Assembly (NCBI RefSeq): GCF_900313065.1
Contig: NZ_OMPU01000004.1
Coordinates: forward strand, 199,474-263,473
DNA length: 64,000 nt
Reading direction: 5' to 3'
Source: Kiloniella sp. EL199
Lineage (GTDB): Bacteria; Pseudomonadota; Alphaproteobacteria; Kiloniellales; Kiloniellaceae
Positions 1 to 9,974 of the stretch are shown here, one piece after another; position 1 is the stretch's first letter, and every line of letters starts with the position of its first letter. Made by a program: the position numbers and the translations under genes. Below the pieces are notes generated by a model. That model had not been told where the DNA came from and made no database searches. It was given only the letters and a program-made list of their open reading frames with translations.

Positions 1-114
1 TTGCCTCCAAAGCAGCATTGTATTTTTATCACTAATAGATTGTTTAATATTATAATCTAAGCACTTGATAATAAGCTATCAAATTAATGCAATTATATAT
101 CCTTCAATAAGCAC

Positions 115-1740
115 TTAAGCATCATCCAAAACAAGATCAGCCCCTTTTTCGCCGACCATAATGGCGGCTGCATTGGTGTTGCCAGAGGGCACATTCGGAA
201 AGGTTGACGCATCGATCACACGAAGAGCGTCGATACCGTGAACCCTCAGTTTATGATCAACGACAAATTTTTCTGGATCAGGCCCCATTCGACAGGTTCC
301 TGAAGGATGAAAACAGGTCCAGGCATAACCCCGAATATCGGCGATTAACTCTTCATCTGTTTTACAGTCTTTTCCGGGGCGAAATTCCTCAATAATAATA
401 TCTTTAAAGGCTTTTGTTTCTGCCATTTTTCTCAAATATTTCACACCTTCCAATATCTCCGCGACATCTTCGTCTGTAGAAAGGTAATTAGGCTTTATCA
501 TCGGTGGCTCAAACGGGTCAGTTGATTTAATTTTAATTTCGCCCCGGGATGTTGGACGGCAGTTTGTTAAACCCAACTGAAAAGCAGAAAAAGGATCTGG
601 ATTGAGCATTGGTCGCGTTCCCGCAGGTGCGCGCGTATAACTGACGGGCGAGAAATACAGTTGTATATTCGGCTGTTCCAGATCCGGCCGGGTTTTAATA
701 AAGCCTCCACCCTGATTGATGCTCAAACTAAGAGGACCACGGCGGAACAGGACATATTTCAGTCCCGCAACCAGCTTGCCCCACCAAGAGTGTAATTCAT
801 CATTCAGGCTCGGAACTGTGCAGGAATAAAGATAGTCCATTCCAATATGATCTTGCAGATTTTGTCCAACTGCCGGGCTATTTATAACAATGGGTATATT
901 GTGTTCATCAAGCAGAGCTTTAGGCCCTACTCCCGATAGCTGTAACAATTGAGGGCTATTAATGGAGCCTCCGCTGAGAATAACTTCTTTTTTAGCCGTA
1001 ACAGTCGAGGTTTTCCCTTTGCGAACATACTGAACACCGATAGCTTTTTTACCATCGAAAAGCACTTTTGAAACGTGGGTATGAGTTGTGAGCTTAAGCT
1101 TTTTGCGCTTTAAGGCTGGATGCAAAAAGGCCTTGGCCGCGGACTCTCGAAAACCATTACGGGTTGTCGTCTGGTAAAGCCCGATGCCCTCCTGTTCTGC
1201 ACCATTAAAATTTTCATTATAGGCAAGACCAAGTTCTTGCCCTGCTCGAATAAAGTTTTGACATAAAGGGTGTAAATCTTCTGAAACATCAGAAACATGC
1301 ATCGGTCCATCTGTTCCCCGATAGCCATCATCCCCCAGTTGGTTAACTTCCGACTTCTTGAAATAGGGCAGAACATCCTGATAGCTCCATCCCGGGTTTC
1401 CAAGTGCAGCCCAATCATCGTAGTCCTTTTTATGTCCACGGATATAAACCATGGCATTAATAGAACTGGACCCCCCAAGAACCTTTCCGCGTGGCCAATA
1501 GCTCTGCCTGTTTGCTGTACCTTCATCTGCTTCGGTCAGATACATCCAGTTCACAGCTTTTTGGTAGTACGTCTTGCCATATCCAATTGGGACCTGAACC
1601 CAAAAGCGTTTATCGCTTCCCCCGGCCTCGAGAAGTAAAACAGAATATTTACCGCTTTCACTCAGACGATTTGCCAAGACACAGCCCGCAGAGCCTGCAC
1701 CAACAATGATATAGTCAAAAGACTGTTTCTGCTTCCCCAT
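115..1740 (-). CDS. GMC-family FAD oxidoreductase, choline-dehydrogenase-like
   Basis: This 541-residue flavoprotein should oxidise an alcohol, with FAD as cofactor. The N-terminus has the dinucleotide fold GAGSAGCVLANRL (about residues 15-27). The two GMC signatures are visible as GGSSSINAMVYIRG (about 90) and GGSINSPQLLQLSG (about 257). The catalytic C-terminal segment contains HPSGTCRMG and NTNAAAIMVGEKGADL. Length and motifs match the BetA/AlkJ group. It is the last gene of the carnitine cluster, 170 bases after the hydratase, so a choline or other quaternary-amine alcohol is a reasonable substrate guess. The sequence does not fix the substrate, and related enzymes act on many alcohols. 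The start is ATG with only a weak ribosome site. Confidence 0.85.
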   Translation of the reverse strand: MGKQKQSFDYIIVGAGSAGCVLANRLSESGKYSVLLLEAGGSDKRFWVQVPIGYGKTYYQKAVNWMYLTEADEGTANRQSYWPRGKVLGGSSSINAMVYIRGHKKDYDDWAALGNPGWSYQDVLPYFKKSEVNQLGDDGYRGTDGPMHVSDVSEDLHPLCQNFIRAGQELGLAYNENFNGAEQEGIGLYQTTTRNGFRESAAKAFLHPALKRKKLKLTTHTHVSKVLFDGKKAIGVQYVRKGKTSTVTAKKEVILSGGSINSPQLLQLSGVGPKALLDEHNIPIVINSPAVGQNLQDHIGMDYLYSCTVPSLNDELHSWWGKLVAGLKYVLFRRGPLSLSINQGGGFIKTRPDLEQPNIQLYFSPVSYTRAPAGTRPMLNPDPFSAFQLGLTNCRPTSRGEIKIKSTDPFEPPMIKPNYLSTDEDVAEILEGVKYLRKMAETKAFKDIIIEEFRPGKDCKTDEELIADIRGYAWTCFHPSGTCRMGPDPEKFVVDHKLRVHGIDALRVIDASTFPNVPSGNTNAAAIMVGEKGADLVLDDA

Positions 1741-1910
1741 GGTCCAAAACCTGAAAAATTACGTACCAAAATGAATTTCTTTTTCATTTATGTGCAAAAT
1801 CCCAAGCATTTCAAACAAAATTTCGCCTCATTAAACCAAGGCATCATTTCATTTGTCATTAGAGGCGTGATGATTTGTTTTAAAACACCTATGCAATTGA
1901 TTTAATTCTA

Positions 1911-2693
1911 TTACTGTCCCTTCCAGACAGGTGATCTTTTTTCAACAAAAGCACGTGATCCTTCTTTAGAGTCTTCGCTACGAAGCATCTTTTCATAATA
2001 GTGCCACTTCCCGGAACGCATATCCCTATAACAGGCTTCATCATCAAGATCGGATGTTTTTTGCAGGACTTCTTTCACAGCCATAACAGACAAAGGCGCC
2101 GCTTCTAAAATTTGATCTGCGAATGCTCTCGCGGCTACTAAAAGATCTTCGCTAGCCACTACCTTATTGACCAGCCCCCATCGTGCGGCCTCGTTTGCAT
2201 CCATACGTCGTCCGGTCAAAAGTAATTCCATGGCAATTGCCCGGGGCAATCTTTTGGGAAGACGGAAAGATGCGGCATCAGCAATCAACCCTACTTTGGC
2301 TTCTGGCAGGAAAAATTGTGCATGATCAGCGGCAATAATAAAATCAGCAGCGAGAGCAAGCTCAAAGCCACCGCCGACAGCCATTCCATTTACGGCGGCA
2401 ATAATTGGTTTATAACAATCATGAAGTTCTGTTATTCCTGCAAATCCTCCGGGACCATAGTCAGTATCAGGGGCCTCGCCCTCGCTACTGGCAACCAAAT
2501 CCCACCCGGCAGAAAAAAACTTTTCACCGCCACCTGTTAGAATCGCAACCCGAAGGTCAGGATCATCCCGAAAATCGCAAAAAATCTTTCCCATAATCTT
2601 ACTGGTATCAGCATCAATCGCATTTGCTTTTGGGCGATCCAGTGTGACTTCCAGAACAGCCCCGCGTCTCTCAACTTTTACAACATCTGACAT
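1911..2693 (-). CDS. caiD: Carnitinyl-CoA dehydratase-like enoyl-CoA hydratase (CaiD family)
   Basis: A 260-residue crotonase-fold enzyme expected to interconvert crotonobetainyl-CoA and carnitinyl-CoA. It shares with E. coli CaiD, as I remember that sequence, the segments [39 protein letters not shown] and a C-terminus ending PVWKG. Both expected glutamates are present, in GFELAL and LPEAKVG. The usual PDSGG loop after the second glutamate is replaced by ADAAS and looks one residue shorter. The ATG lies in a TGATG junction with the upstream synthetase, so the two are probably translated together; a TTG one codon earlier is less likely. The neighbouring carnitine dehydrogenase supports the role. 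Specificity within the crotonase family is inferred. Confidence 0.83.
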   Translation of the reverse strand: MSDVVKVERRGAVLEVTLDRPKANAIDADTSKIMGKIFCDFRDDPDLRVAILTGGGEKFFSAGWDLVASSEGEAPDTDYGPGGFAGITELHDCYKPIIAAVNGMAVGGGFELALAADFIIAADHAQFFLPEAKVGLIADAASFRLPKRLPRAIAMELLLTGRRMDANEAARWGLVNKVVASEDLLVAARAFADQILEAAPLSVMAVKEVLQKTSDLDDEACYRDMRSGKWHYYEKMLRSEDSKEGSRAFVEKRSPVWKGQ

Positions 2694-4771
2694 CAATTTT
2701 TTCTTTCCTCTGAAGCCATGCGGACCATCGCATCTGCTATAACAACGCCTTTTCCTTTTGGAAGTACCATAACCGGGTTTAAATCCATTTCGGCAAGTTT
2801 CTTTTCATTATGAAGTGCAAAATCAGCCACAGATAAAATCGCATCAATCAGCGCATCAATATCACCAGCCAGTTGCCCTCGATAACCTTCCAATAATTTA
2901 TAGAGCTTGAGTTTTTTTAAAGCGCTGTGGATATCATCACGGGAAACTGGCAACAGTAATGGTATTGAATCCTGCAACAACTCCACCCAAACACCACCAG
3001 AACCGACCACAAGTGAAAGCCCGAACTGAGGATCTCTTGTCACCCCAATGATAGCTTCGGCAACAACATCTGTGATCATACTTTCGACAAGAATTTTGTC
3101 AGATAAATGAGCCATTCTTTCTGCAGCACATGTTACCTCTTCTACGCTTTGCAAATTCAAAGCAACACCGCCAGCCTCTGTCTTGTGTGCAAGGTCAGTA
3201 CTCACAGCCTTAACAACAACTGGAAATCCAATTTTTTCTGCTACAAAGCCCGCTTCTGAAATAGAGACTGTTTCACTTTTAGGTACAGTAAGCCCATGTT
3301 CTTTTAGAATTGATTTTGCCTGAGCTTCATCAAGTAAAACGATTTCATCTTCGACCAAAGAAAATTTCTCGACACTAGAAGATACATTGTTATTCGCAAG
3401 CTCCTTCCATCTGGCATCTATCCATGCCGCGGATGAGATTGCTTTTAACCCATCTTCGACGCCTTGTAGTGGCACCACCCCGTTTCTGATTAAAGTGGAT
3501 CGTGCTTTTTCTGGAAGATTTTCTGGAAGCGTGGCAAGAACAGCCGCTTGATAACCTGAATTTTTCTGTGCCGAAATCATCGCATCCAAGGCAATATCCC
3601 ACTCATACGCTTCGCTCAAATCGCTTTTTGGATAATCGAGAACCAAAAGACTGATGTCGTATCCACCTTGCATAACACACGTAAAACAGTCGATTTTTTC
3701 TTCGATATCTCCCCAGATATAAGTGTGGTAGTCAAAGGGGTTTGATATAGAGACCTTATCCCCAAGCTGTTTTTGCAACTGCGATGCCTGAACATCGGGG
3801 ATAGGATTGAACTTCAATCCAAGCTGACTGCCAAAATCAGCAATCAAAGCTGCATCACCCCCGGAACAACTAAGAGATGATATATTGTTACCAGAGAGGG
3901 GCCCTGCCACATGAAGTAGTTTGAGAGTTTCAATCATCTCACTTAATGTACGAACCCGGGCAATCCCTAGTCGATGGAACAATGCGGTATAAAGCTCATC
4001 AGATCCAGCGAGAGTAGAAGTATGGCTCAAAGCAATTTCAGCACCAATATCTGACCCACCTGATTTCAAGGCAATGATTGGTATACCCTTACTTCTGGCT
4101 TTATTCACTGCATTACAAAACCCGGGAATATCATCAACACCTTCCATATGAAGGCCTATCGCCGTCACACGATCATCATCACAAAGTGCATCAATATAAT
4201 CCGGCATAGATAAAACAGCCTGATTTCCGACCGATATCATATAGGCCACAGGCAATGACCTTTCCTGCATCGTCAGACTAATACCTATATTTCCACTTTG
4301 GGTTATAATCGCAATGCCTTTGTCAACATGCCGCCCGCCATGGTGATCTGGCCACAGAGCAGCACCATCCAGATAATTTAAAATACCGTAACAATTTGGA
4401 CCAACCAGAGCCAAATCACCAACGCTGTTCATGAGATTTTGATGATATTCATGTCCGTCAGAGGTCTCTGAAAAGCCAGAAGCATAACAAATGACGCCAC
4501 CTGCCCCCATCGTCTCCAGGTCTTTAATCACGGATATAGCTGGCTCCCGAGGTATCGCGACAAAAGCTGCATCAGGTGCGAGTGGCAGATCTTTGACAGA
4601 TGCAACACACTTTATACCCTCAATCTCACTTCTTCGTGCATTAACGGCCCAAATTTCACCCTGAAAACCCGTTTTACGACTTTGTCGAATGACTTCAGCA
4701 GCCTCATCACCACCAATAACAGCTATGTTTTTAGGGCAAAGCAGACGTTTGATGTTTGTCGTTTTGGACAT
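2693..4771 (-). CDS. NDP-forming acyl-CoA synthetase (acetate-CoA ligase family)
   Basis: A 692-residue single-chain ADP-forming acyl-CoA synthetase. In order it has a CoA-binding Rossmann domain (NIAVIGG near the N-terminus), a succinyl-CoA-ligase-like domain with [11 protein letters not shown] and ITQSGNIG, the phosphohistidine segment [10 protein letters not shown], and a C-terminal ATP-grasp domain with FPVVVKAVS and HKTEAGGV. It probably activates a carboxylate of the cluster, such as gamma-butyrobetaine, crotonobetaine or carnitine, since no CaiB/CaiC-type gene is present. The frame is open for 34 further codons, but those would overlap the acyl-CoA dehydrogenase. The ATG at 4771 leaves a 32-base gap and gives the usual N-terminus. 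The substrate is inferred from context only. Confidence 0.82.
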   Translation of the reverse strand: MSKTTNIKRLLCPKNIAVIGGDEAAEVIRQSRKTGFQGEIWAVNARRSEIEGIKCVASVKDLPLAPDAAFVAIPREPAISVIKDLETMGAGGVICYASGFSETSDGHEYHQNLMNSVGDLALVGPNCYGILNYLDGAALWPDHHGGRHVDKGIAIITQSGNIGISLTMQERSLPVAYMISVGNQAVLSMPDYIDALCDDDRVTAIGLHMEGVDDIPGFCNAVNKARSKGIPIIALKSGGSDIGAEIALSHTSTLAGSDELYTALFHRLGIARVRTLSEMIETLKLLHVAGPLSGNNISSLSCSGGDAALIADFGSQLGLKFNPIPDVQASQLQKQLGDKVSISNPFDYHTYIWGDIEEKIDCFTCVMQGGYDISLLVLDYPKSDLSEAYEWDIALDAMISAQKNSGYQAAVLATLPENLPEKARSTLIRNGVVPLQGVEDGLKAISSAAWIDARWKELANNNVSSSVEKFSLVEDEIVLLDEAQAKSILKEHGLTVPKSETVSISEAGFVAEKIGFPVVVKAVSTDLAHKTEAGGVALNLQSVEEVTCAAERMAHLSDKILVESMITDVVAEAIIGVTRDPQFGLSLVVGSGGVWVELLQDSIPLLLPVSRDDIHSALKKLKLYKLLEGYRGQLAGDIDALIDAILSVADFALHNEKKLAEMDLNPVMVLPKGKGVVIADAMVRMASEERKN

Positions 4772-4803
4772 TACAGAACTCCCCAGATCAATCACGTGGT
4801 CAA

Positions 4804-5964
4804 TTACGCGCCCAGAGGTCGAAGTAAACCTCGCGAAATGATATGGCGTTGGATTTCGCTGGTTCCGTCCCAAATTCGTTCAACACGGGCATCCCGCCAA
4901 AATCGTTCGATTGGAAGTTCTGTCATTAAGCCCATCCCACCAAAGATCTGAAGACTTTCATCCGTTACTTTGGCCAACATTTCTGTTGCATGAACTTTTG
5001 CCATGGCAATGTCCTGATCCGCGGGAAGATCTTTGTCCAGTTTCCAGGCTGCCCCCATGGTCAGATATTCAGCAGCCTGAATATCTGTCGCCATATCAGC
5101 TAATTTGAAAGAGACACCTTGAAACTTTCCAATAGCTTGCCCAAACTGTTTACGTTCTGCAGCCCAGTTAACAGCCAAATCAAAACAACGCTGTGCCCGC
5201 CCGACAGACATGGCTGCCACAGTCAACCTTGTGGCCCCTAACCATGTGTTAGCTTCGTCAAATCCCTTCCCCTCTTCTCCAAGTATTTGAGTTGCTGGAA
5301 TACGGCAATTATCAAAATTGAGAATGGAATTATTGTACCCTCGATGCGATACACATCTATATCCTTCTCGAATTTCAAACCCGGGTGTTCCTTGATCCAC
5401 GAGGAAACAGGTAATCTGTTTTTTCTTGCCCCTTGGGGTCTCTTCTTCCCCCGTTGCAATAAAAACAATGGCAAAGTCAGCTTCATCAGCGTGTGTAATA
5501 AAATGCTTGGTACCATTCAGTATCCAATCATCCCCATCTTTGACTGCTGATGCTTTCATGGACCTTACATCTGATCCTGCATCAGGTTCAGTCATGGCGA
5601 TACAGTCAATCTTTTCCCCACGGATCGCAGGCATAAGATATTTTTCAATCTGCTCACCTTTACACCCGCAAAGAATATTCGAAGGACGTCCAAAGATAAC
5701 ACTCAGCGCCTGAGAGGCACGCCCTAACTCTCTCTCGAGCAGGGACATAGTGACATAGTCCAGTCCACCACCTCCGAACTCTTCCGGAATGTTTGCAGCA
5801 TAAAACCCTAAATCCAGAACTTTTTGACGTATTTCCTTGGTTAATTCAGGGGGAACATACCCCAATTCCTCGACTGTATCCTCATGAGGGTAGAGCTCCT
5901 TTTCAACAAAGTCCCGAACGGTATCAACAACCATTTTCTGTTCTTGCGAAGGACCAAAATCCAT
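4804..5964 (-). CDS. Acyl-CoA dehydrogenase, candidate gamma-butyrobetainyl-CoA dehydrogenase
   Basis: A 386-residue FAD enzyme of the short/medium-chain acyl-CoA dehydrogenase family. Visible family motifs are AMTEPDAGSDV (about 138), NGTKHFITHA, RKQFGQAIGKFQ, QIFGGMGLMTELPIERFWRD and the C-terminal WDGTSEIQRHIISRGLLR. The usual catalytic glutamate of the Y-E-G-T motif is aspartate here (D366), and the alternative base position used by isovaleryl-CoA-type enzymes appears to be threonine. It would introduce the double bond that yields crotonobetainyl-CoA for the hydratase. A GGGAG ribosome site precedes the ATG. It lies first in the run dehydrogenase-synthetase-hydratase-oxidoreductase, 204 bases downstream of the carnitine dehydrogenase gene. 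The substrate is inferred. Confidence 0.82.
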   Translation of the reverse strand: MDFGPSQEQKMVVDTVRDFVEKELYPHEDTVEELGYVPPELTKEIRQKVLDLGFYAANIPEEFGGGGLDYVTMSLLERELGRASQALSVIFGRPSNILCGCKGEQIEKYLMPAIRGEKIDCIAMTEPDAGSDVRSMKASAVKDGDDWILNGTKHFITHADEADFAIVFIATGEEETPRGKKKQITCFLVDQGTPGFEIREGYRCVSHRGYNNSILNFDNCRIPATQILGEEGKGFDEANTWLGATRLTVAAMSVGRAQRCFDLAVNWAAERKQFGQAIGKFQGVSFKLADMATDIQAAEYLTMGAAWKLDKDLPADQDIAMAKVHATEMLAKVTDESLQIFGGMGLMTELPIERFWRDARVERIWDGTSEIQRHIISRGLLRPLGA

Positions 5965-6168
5965 ATCACTTCTCCCGAAACCTTAACCAACCCTGGTTAC
6001 TATTTTTTGTTTTTAAATCAGGGTATCAACAGGTGTTTCCATGTTGAAAATCAATACTGATTACCAACGCAGATTAAATATCATTACCTCCCGGTGTCAT
6101 GACGACACAGGTATCTGGCACTTGTTTACCGGTCTGTTTTAAGAAAAACCCGGCAGCCATTATATTTA

Positions 6169-7662
6169 TTATTTAGGTGGCGGCACCATCATTTGCCTAC
6201 TCAAGCGTTCTGGCGCTGGCAGTTTTTTATGCGCATCCAGTATTCTACCTAAAATATTCTGTATCTCAGGTTTCGCCGGGCAGGCCTTCCCGGCCTTCAT
6301 ATCAACATGCAGGACCATTTGCTCGGCTGTGGCCAGCAAACTGTTATCTTTTGAGTTATACATTCGATGGTAAAAATGAAGGCGCTTGTCATCCAAGCCA
6401 AGTAACTGCGTTGTTACTCGTAAGGGTTCATGTACCGAAACTTCCAGAATATTGTTAATGTGGGTTTCGACCGTGTAATAGGAATTTCCATTGGCATGGT
6501 ATTCTGCATTTACGCCGACATAGCGAAACAGTGCATCAGAAGCATCACCGAAAACTTGCAAATACCGAGATTCTGTCATGTGATTATTATAATCAACCCA
6601 CTCAGGATGAACTTTATCACCATGAAGATCCAGCGGTTGGCTCAAATCATCCCCATCTGCCCACTCAGTTGAGCCAGAGGTTTCTTCATATTGTCGTTCA
6701 TCATCTTCCTTGAGGACTTTTCCTGAAGCATAGTTAAAGTTGCGCAGGGACTGCATGATAGAAACAAGACAGTTGTCACGCAGTTGCTCAAGATCGCGGA
6801 TAGAATAACCATCTGCTTGTTCTTGTGTGCCCTCTACCATGCGATCGATAAGCTGATCTGTAAGTTCCGGTGCTTTAAGCTTTGTCCACGGCAACTCAAG
6901 TGCTGGTCCGAACTGTTCCAGCATATGACGCATCCCCTGCTCCCCACCTGCAAGATGAAATGTAAGGCAGGTTCCCATAAAAGCCCACCGCAGCCCTGGT
7001 CCATATATAACCGCCTGGTCAATTTCGTCTGTCGTTGCAACACCATCCGCAACCATATGCAAAGCTTCGCGCCATAAAGCTTCCTGAAGGCGGTCAGAAA
7101 TATAACCTTCAATTTCCTTGCGAACTTTAAGGGGCTTCATGCCGATAGAGCTATAGAACGCCATCGCGTCTTCTATAAATTGCGGCCCGGTTTTTTCGCC
7201 GCCCAGAACTTCGACCAATGGCAAGAGGTAAACAGGATTGAAGGGGTGGCCGATGAGAACCCGTTCTGGATGGGCACAGTCTGCCTGAATAATAGACGGG
7301 AGCAAACCGGAAGAGCTGGATGCAATAATAACATCCGGTGCGACATGTTTGCTGATTTCGGCAAGAAGATTTCTTTTTAAATCTTCCCGTTCAGGCGCAT
7401 TTTCCTGAACAAAATCGGCTTTAGAGACTGCCTCAACAAGATTTGTCGTAAAAGTCAGCGTGCCCTTTTCCCTTCGAGGGGCAAGACTAAGCTGGTTCAA
7501 AGCTGGTTCAGCATTGGATACAACGTCTCTCATGCCACGTTCAGCGTCGGCTGAGACATCGGTCACGACGACATCAATGCCTCGATGAAGACATCGAGCA
7601 GCCCATCCAGCTCCGATTACGCCAGCCCCAACGACAGCAACAGTTTTGATTTCACGTGCCAT
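6169..7662 (-). CDS. lcdH: L-carnitine 3-dehydrogenase fused to a betainyl-CoA thioesterase domain
   Basis: A 497-residue two-domain protein. Residues 1 to about 320 form a 3-hydroxyacyl-CoA-dehydrogenase-like NAD enzyme with VAVVGAGVIGAGWAA, the S-S-S-S-G-L loop and HPFNPVYLLPLVEV, matching L-carnitine dehydrogenase (carnitine to 3-dehydrocarnitine). Residues from about 345 form a hot-dog thioesterase with the hallmark HPEWVDYNNHMTE, whose aspartate is the usual catalytic residue. In pseudomonads these are separate genes, cdhA and cdhB, and the thioesterase releases glycine betaine from betainyl-CoA; here they are one chain. The cleavage enzyme is encoded 43 bases upstream on the same strand. 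The assignment is strong because both domains and the neighbour agree. Confidence 0.9.
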   Translation of the reverse strand: MAREIKTVAVVGAGVIGAGWAARCLHRGIDVVVTDVSADAERGMRDVVSNAEPALNQLSLAPRREKGTLTFTTNLVEAVSKADFVQENAPEREDLKRNLLAEISKHVAPDVIIASSSSGLLPSIIQADCAHPERVLIGHPFNPVYLLPLVEVLGGEKTGPQFIEDAMAFYSSIGMKPLKVRKEIEGYISDRLQEALWREALHMVADGVATTDEIDQAVIYGPGLRWAFMGTCLTFHLAGGEQGMRHMLEQFGPALELPWTKLKAPELTDQLIDRMVEGTQEQADGYSIRDLEQLRDNCLVSIMQSLRNFNYASGKVLKEDDERQYEETSGSTEWADGDDLSQPLDLHGDKVHPEWVDYNNHMTESRYLQVFGDASDALFRYVGVNAEYHANGNSYYTVETHINNILEVSVHEPLRVTTQLLGLDDKRLHFYHRMYNSKDNSLLATAEQMVLHVDMKAGKACPAKPEIQNILGRILDAHKKLPAPERLSRQMMVPPPK

Positions 7663-7705
7663 TTTGTAACGCCCTGTTCTAATTTATCTATTTCGAAATT
7701 ATTAT

Positions 7706-8599
7706 TTAAGCCTGTTTGACGGCACCAAACTTCTTACGCGCTTCTTCGGCCGTAAGTGTTTTTGCCCCCATCCGTTCTATGATTTCCTTGGCTCTGCTCA
7801 CTAACTGTCCATTTGTAGCAAGAACGCCTCGTTCCAGATAAAGGTTATCCTCCAGACCAACGCGAACATGACCACCAAAAATGACTGACTGTGCAGCCAT
7901 CGGCATTTGCGCCGGACCAACCCCGAAAGCCCCCCAATTTGCCCCTTCAGGAAGCATATTGCGCATCGCAAGCATAGTTTCCCCATTTGCTTCAGCTGCA
8001 AAGGGAATACCCAGACAAAGCTGAAACAAAGGCGGCGCATCAATCAGACCTTCAGACATTAATTGCTTTGCCATCCAAATATGGCCAAATTCAAAAGCTT
8101 CAATTTCGGGCTTCACCCCCATCTTTTGAATGATTGCTGCCATTTCGCGCAACATATCTGGCGTAGAAACATAGGCGTAGTCACTGAAATTCAAAGATCC
8201 ACAATCAAGTGTGCAAATTTCCGGACGAATGGCATCAATATGCTTGAGGCGATCAACGGGGTTGAGCATATCTGTTCCCGGCCCACCAACGTTCGGATTT
8301 GTTGCATCGGGTACAAACTCTCCCCCCATACCAGCAGTAATGTTGATGACAACATCCACGCCTTTTGTCTTCATTTTGTTGCGTAGAAGACCGACTGTTT
8401 CCTGATAGAGTTCCAGATCGTTACTGGCTTGACCAGTATCGGGATTTCTAACGTGTAAATGAGCAACTGCCGCACCAGCCAATGCAGCTTCAATAGCAGC
8501 ATCGGAAATTTCTTCTGGTGTCACCGGAACATTCGTATGGCGTTCTTTTTTAATGCCTGAACCTGTGACAGGACAGGTGATAATAACTTCGCTATTCAT
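7706..8599 (-). CDS. cdhC: 3-dehydrocarnitine cleavage enzyme (BKACE/DUF849 family)
   Basis: A 297-residue zinc-dependent beta-keto acid cleavage enzyme. Family marks are IITCPVTGSG at the N-terminus, AHLHVRNPDTG with the zinc-binding histidines, TLDCGSLNF, EAFEFGHIWMA and GGHVRVGLEDNLYL. In carnitine degraders this family combines 3-dehydrocarnitine with acetyl-CoA to give betainyl-CoA and acetoacetate. The gene lies directly before the carnitine dehydrogenase-thioesterase fusion and divergent from a CdhR-like regulator, the same logic as the pseudomonad cluster. A GAGGGA ribosome site precedes the ATG. The family acts on several beta-keto acids, so specificity rests on the neighbourhood. 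Confidence 0.87.
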   Translation of the reverse strand: MNSEVIITCPVTGSGIKKERHTNVPVTPEEISDAAIEAALAGAAVAHLHVRNPDTGQASNDLELYQETVGLLRNKMKTKGVDVVINITAGMGGEFVPDATNPNVGGPGTDMLNPVDRLKHIDAIRPEICTLDCGSLNFSDYAYVSTPDMLREMAAIIQKMGVKPEIEAFEFGHIWMAKQLMSEGLIDAPPLFQLCLGIPFAAEANGETMLAMRNMLPEGANWGAFGVGPAQMPMAAQSVIFGGHVRVGLEDNLYLERGVLATNGQLVSRAKEIIERMGAKTLTAEEARKKFGAVKQA

Positions 8600-8651
8600 A
8601 ACAATTCCCTCTTTTTGACCAGCCTGTCTATCCCAGTAATGGCCTCTTTAT

Positions 8652-8688
8652 TTTTCTCAGTTTAAGTCGGTTTCCTTTTCTCAATTTA
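8652..8688. promoter_or_regulatory. Direct repeat in the cdhC/cdhR divergent promoter, candidate CdhR operator
   Basis: Two copies of TTTTCTCARTTTA occur at 8652-8664 and 8676-8688, 24 bases apart and one base different. AraC-family regulators commonly bind such direct repeats, and this is the only spacer between the regulator and the catabolic genes. Binding is inferred. Confidence 0.45.
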
Positions 8689-8750
8689 CATTTTGCACTA
8701 ATTATGAAACATTTTGCCTAGCATCATATCTGAAAGATGAGAACGGTCAG

Positions 8751-9725
8751 ATGTATCTATTTGGAAAAGAAGCAGTATCAAAACCTCAAAAAATTGCCTT
8801 TTTGCTTGTGCCCGGTTTTTCCATGCTTTGCTTCTCATCAGCACTGGAGCCTTTGCGCGCAGCCAATTTCAAAGTTGGCGAAAAAATATATGAATGGAAG
8901 TTATATTCCATTCAGGGCTCAACTGTACGCGCCAGTAACGGGATGGACATTAATGTTGATGCTGAAATTGCGCTGGACGACAACATTCCCGTTTTAATAG
9001 TTTGTGCCAGCTATGATGTAGAAGAGAGTAATACAAAACAGCTAGCTGCAATTCTACGACGACTTCGTTCTAAAGGTACCGAATTTGGTGGCATGGATGC
9101 GGGTAGTGAAATTCTTGCCAAGGCCGGTCTTCTCGATGGCTACAAAGCAACCGTTCACTGGGAAAACTTTGAGAGCTTTACCGAGACCTATCCTAATATA
9201 CAGGCTGAATTGGATCTCTATATTGTTGACCGGAACAGATTTACATCAGGCGGCGGTACAACCAGTCTGGACATGATGTTACAGCTCATCAGGGTTCAAC
9301 ACGGTTTAAAGCTATCCACAGATGTTGCTGATATTTTTATTTATCAAAGATTTCGCGAAGGAAACAACCCTCAACGACTGATTTCCAACAACCCACAGAT
9401 CCGGAACAATAAAGTCCTGACCAAAGCAATTGAGACAATGGAAGCAACCATCGAAACACCGTTGTTAATAACAGAACTTGCAGATCAAATCGGCTCTACG
9501 GTCAGAGAGCTTGAGCGACTTTTCAAGAAACACCTAAAGACGTCACCAGCTACGTATTACAGAAATCACAGACTGGATATAGCACAGCGACTATTGAAAC
9601 AAACAGATCTGTCAATCCTCGACATCGCTATACGCTGTGGCTTTAATTCAGCAACCTCTTTTGCCCGTAGCTATCGCAACCGTTTTGGCCAAGCCCCGAA
9701 AACAAGCCGACGTATATTATCTTAA
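8751..9725 (+). CDS. cdhR: GlxA-family AraC-type transcriptional regulator, CdhR-like
   Basis: A 324-residue regulator with an N-terminal DJ-1/PfpI (class I amidotransferase-like) sensor domain, about residues 15-190, beginning KIAFLLVPGFSML. The C-terminal double helix-turn-helix AraC domain, about 225-324, shows ITELADQIGSTVRELERLFK and LDIAIRCGFNSATSFARSYR. GlxA-type regulators of this form control carnitine and glycine betaine catabolism in pseudomonads (CdhR, GbdR). Divergent placement next to the 3-dehydrocarnitine cleavage enzyme supports activation of that operon in response to carnitine. The ATG at 8751 has a weak ribosome site. The effector is inferred from context. Confidence 0.85.
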   Translation: MYLFGKEAVSKPQKIAFLLVPGFSMLCFSSALEPLRAANFKVGEKIYEWKLYSIQGSTVRASNGMDINVDAEIALDDNIPVLIVCASYDVEESNTKQLAAILRRLRSKGTEFGGMDAGSEILAKAGLLDGYKATVHWENFESFTETYPNIQAELDLYIVDRNRFTSGGGTTSLDMMLQLIRVQHGLKLSTDVADIFIYQRFREGNNPQRLISNNPQIRNNKVLTKAIETMEATIETPLLITELADQIGSTVRELERLFKKHLKTSPATYYRNHRLDIAQRLLKQTDLSILDIAIRCGFNSATSFARSYRNRFGQAPKTSRRILS

Positions 9726-9866
9726 TTATTTAGATAATATAATCCACAAAAACCATTGATAATATTTATAAATGTTAAATTAAATTCAATACATTTTCAT
9801 TGATTTTTACTTTTAAAAACATTTCTCATTTCGTTTAAACTTGCATTAGTTTCATTTGCAACTAAT

Positions 9867-9886
9867 ATTGTATATCAAGATACAAT
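9867..9886. promoter_or_regulatory. Inverted repeat upstream of the VOC-hydrolase pair
   Basis: A perfect 7-base inverted repeat, ATTGTAT-ATCAAG-ATACAAT, lies 89 bases before the VOC start in an otherwise AT-rich 249-base spacer. Its size fits a dimeric repressor operator. No regulator gene of obvious fit is adjacent. Confidence 0.4.
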
Positions 9887-9974
9887 GCAGAGAAAATGGT
9901 GGCCTATCACCTCTTCTTAAAAACAAATTACAGGATCAGTTTTCAGAACTGCCTAAAACAATGCGAGGCTTAAA

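Noticed and set aside
1-114. Possible 3' end of a gene at the left edge
   Set aside because: Frames are short and AT-rich with many stops; nothing can be supported.
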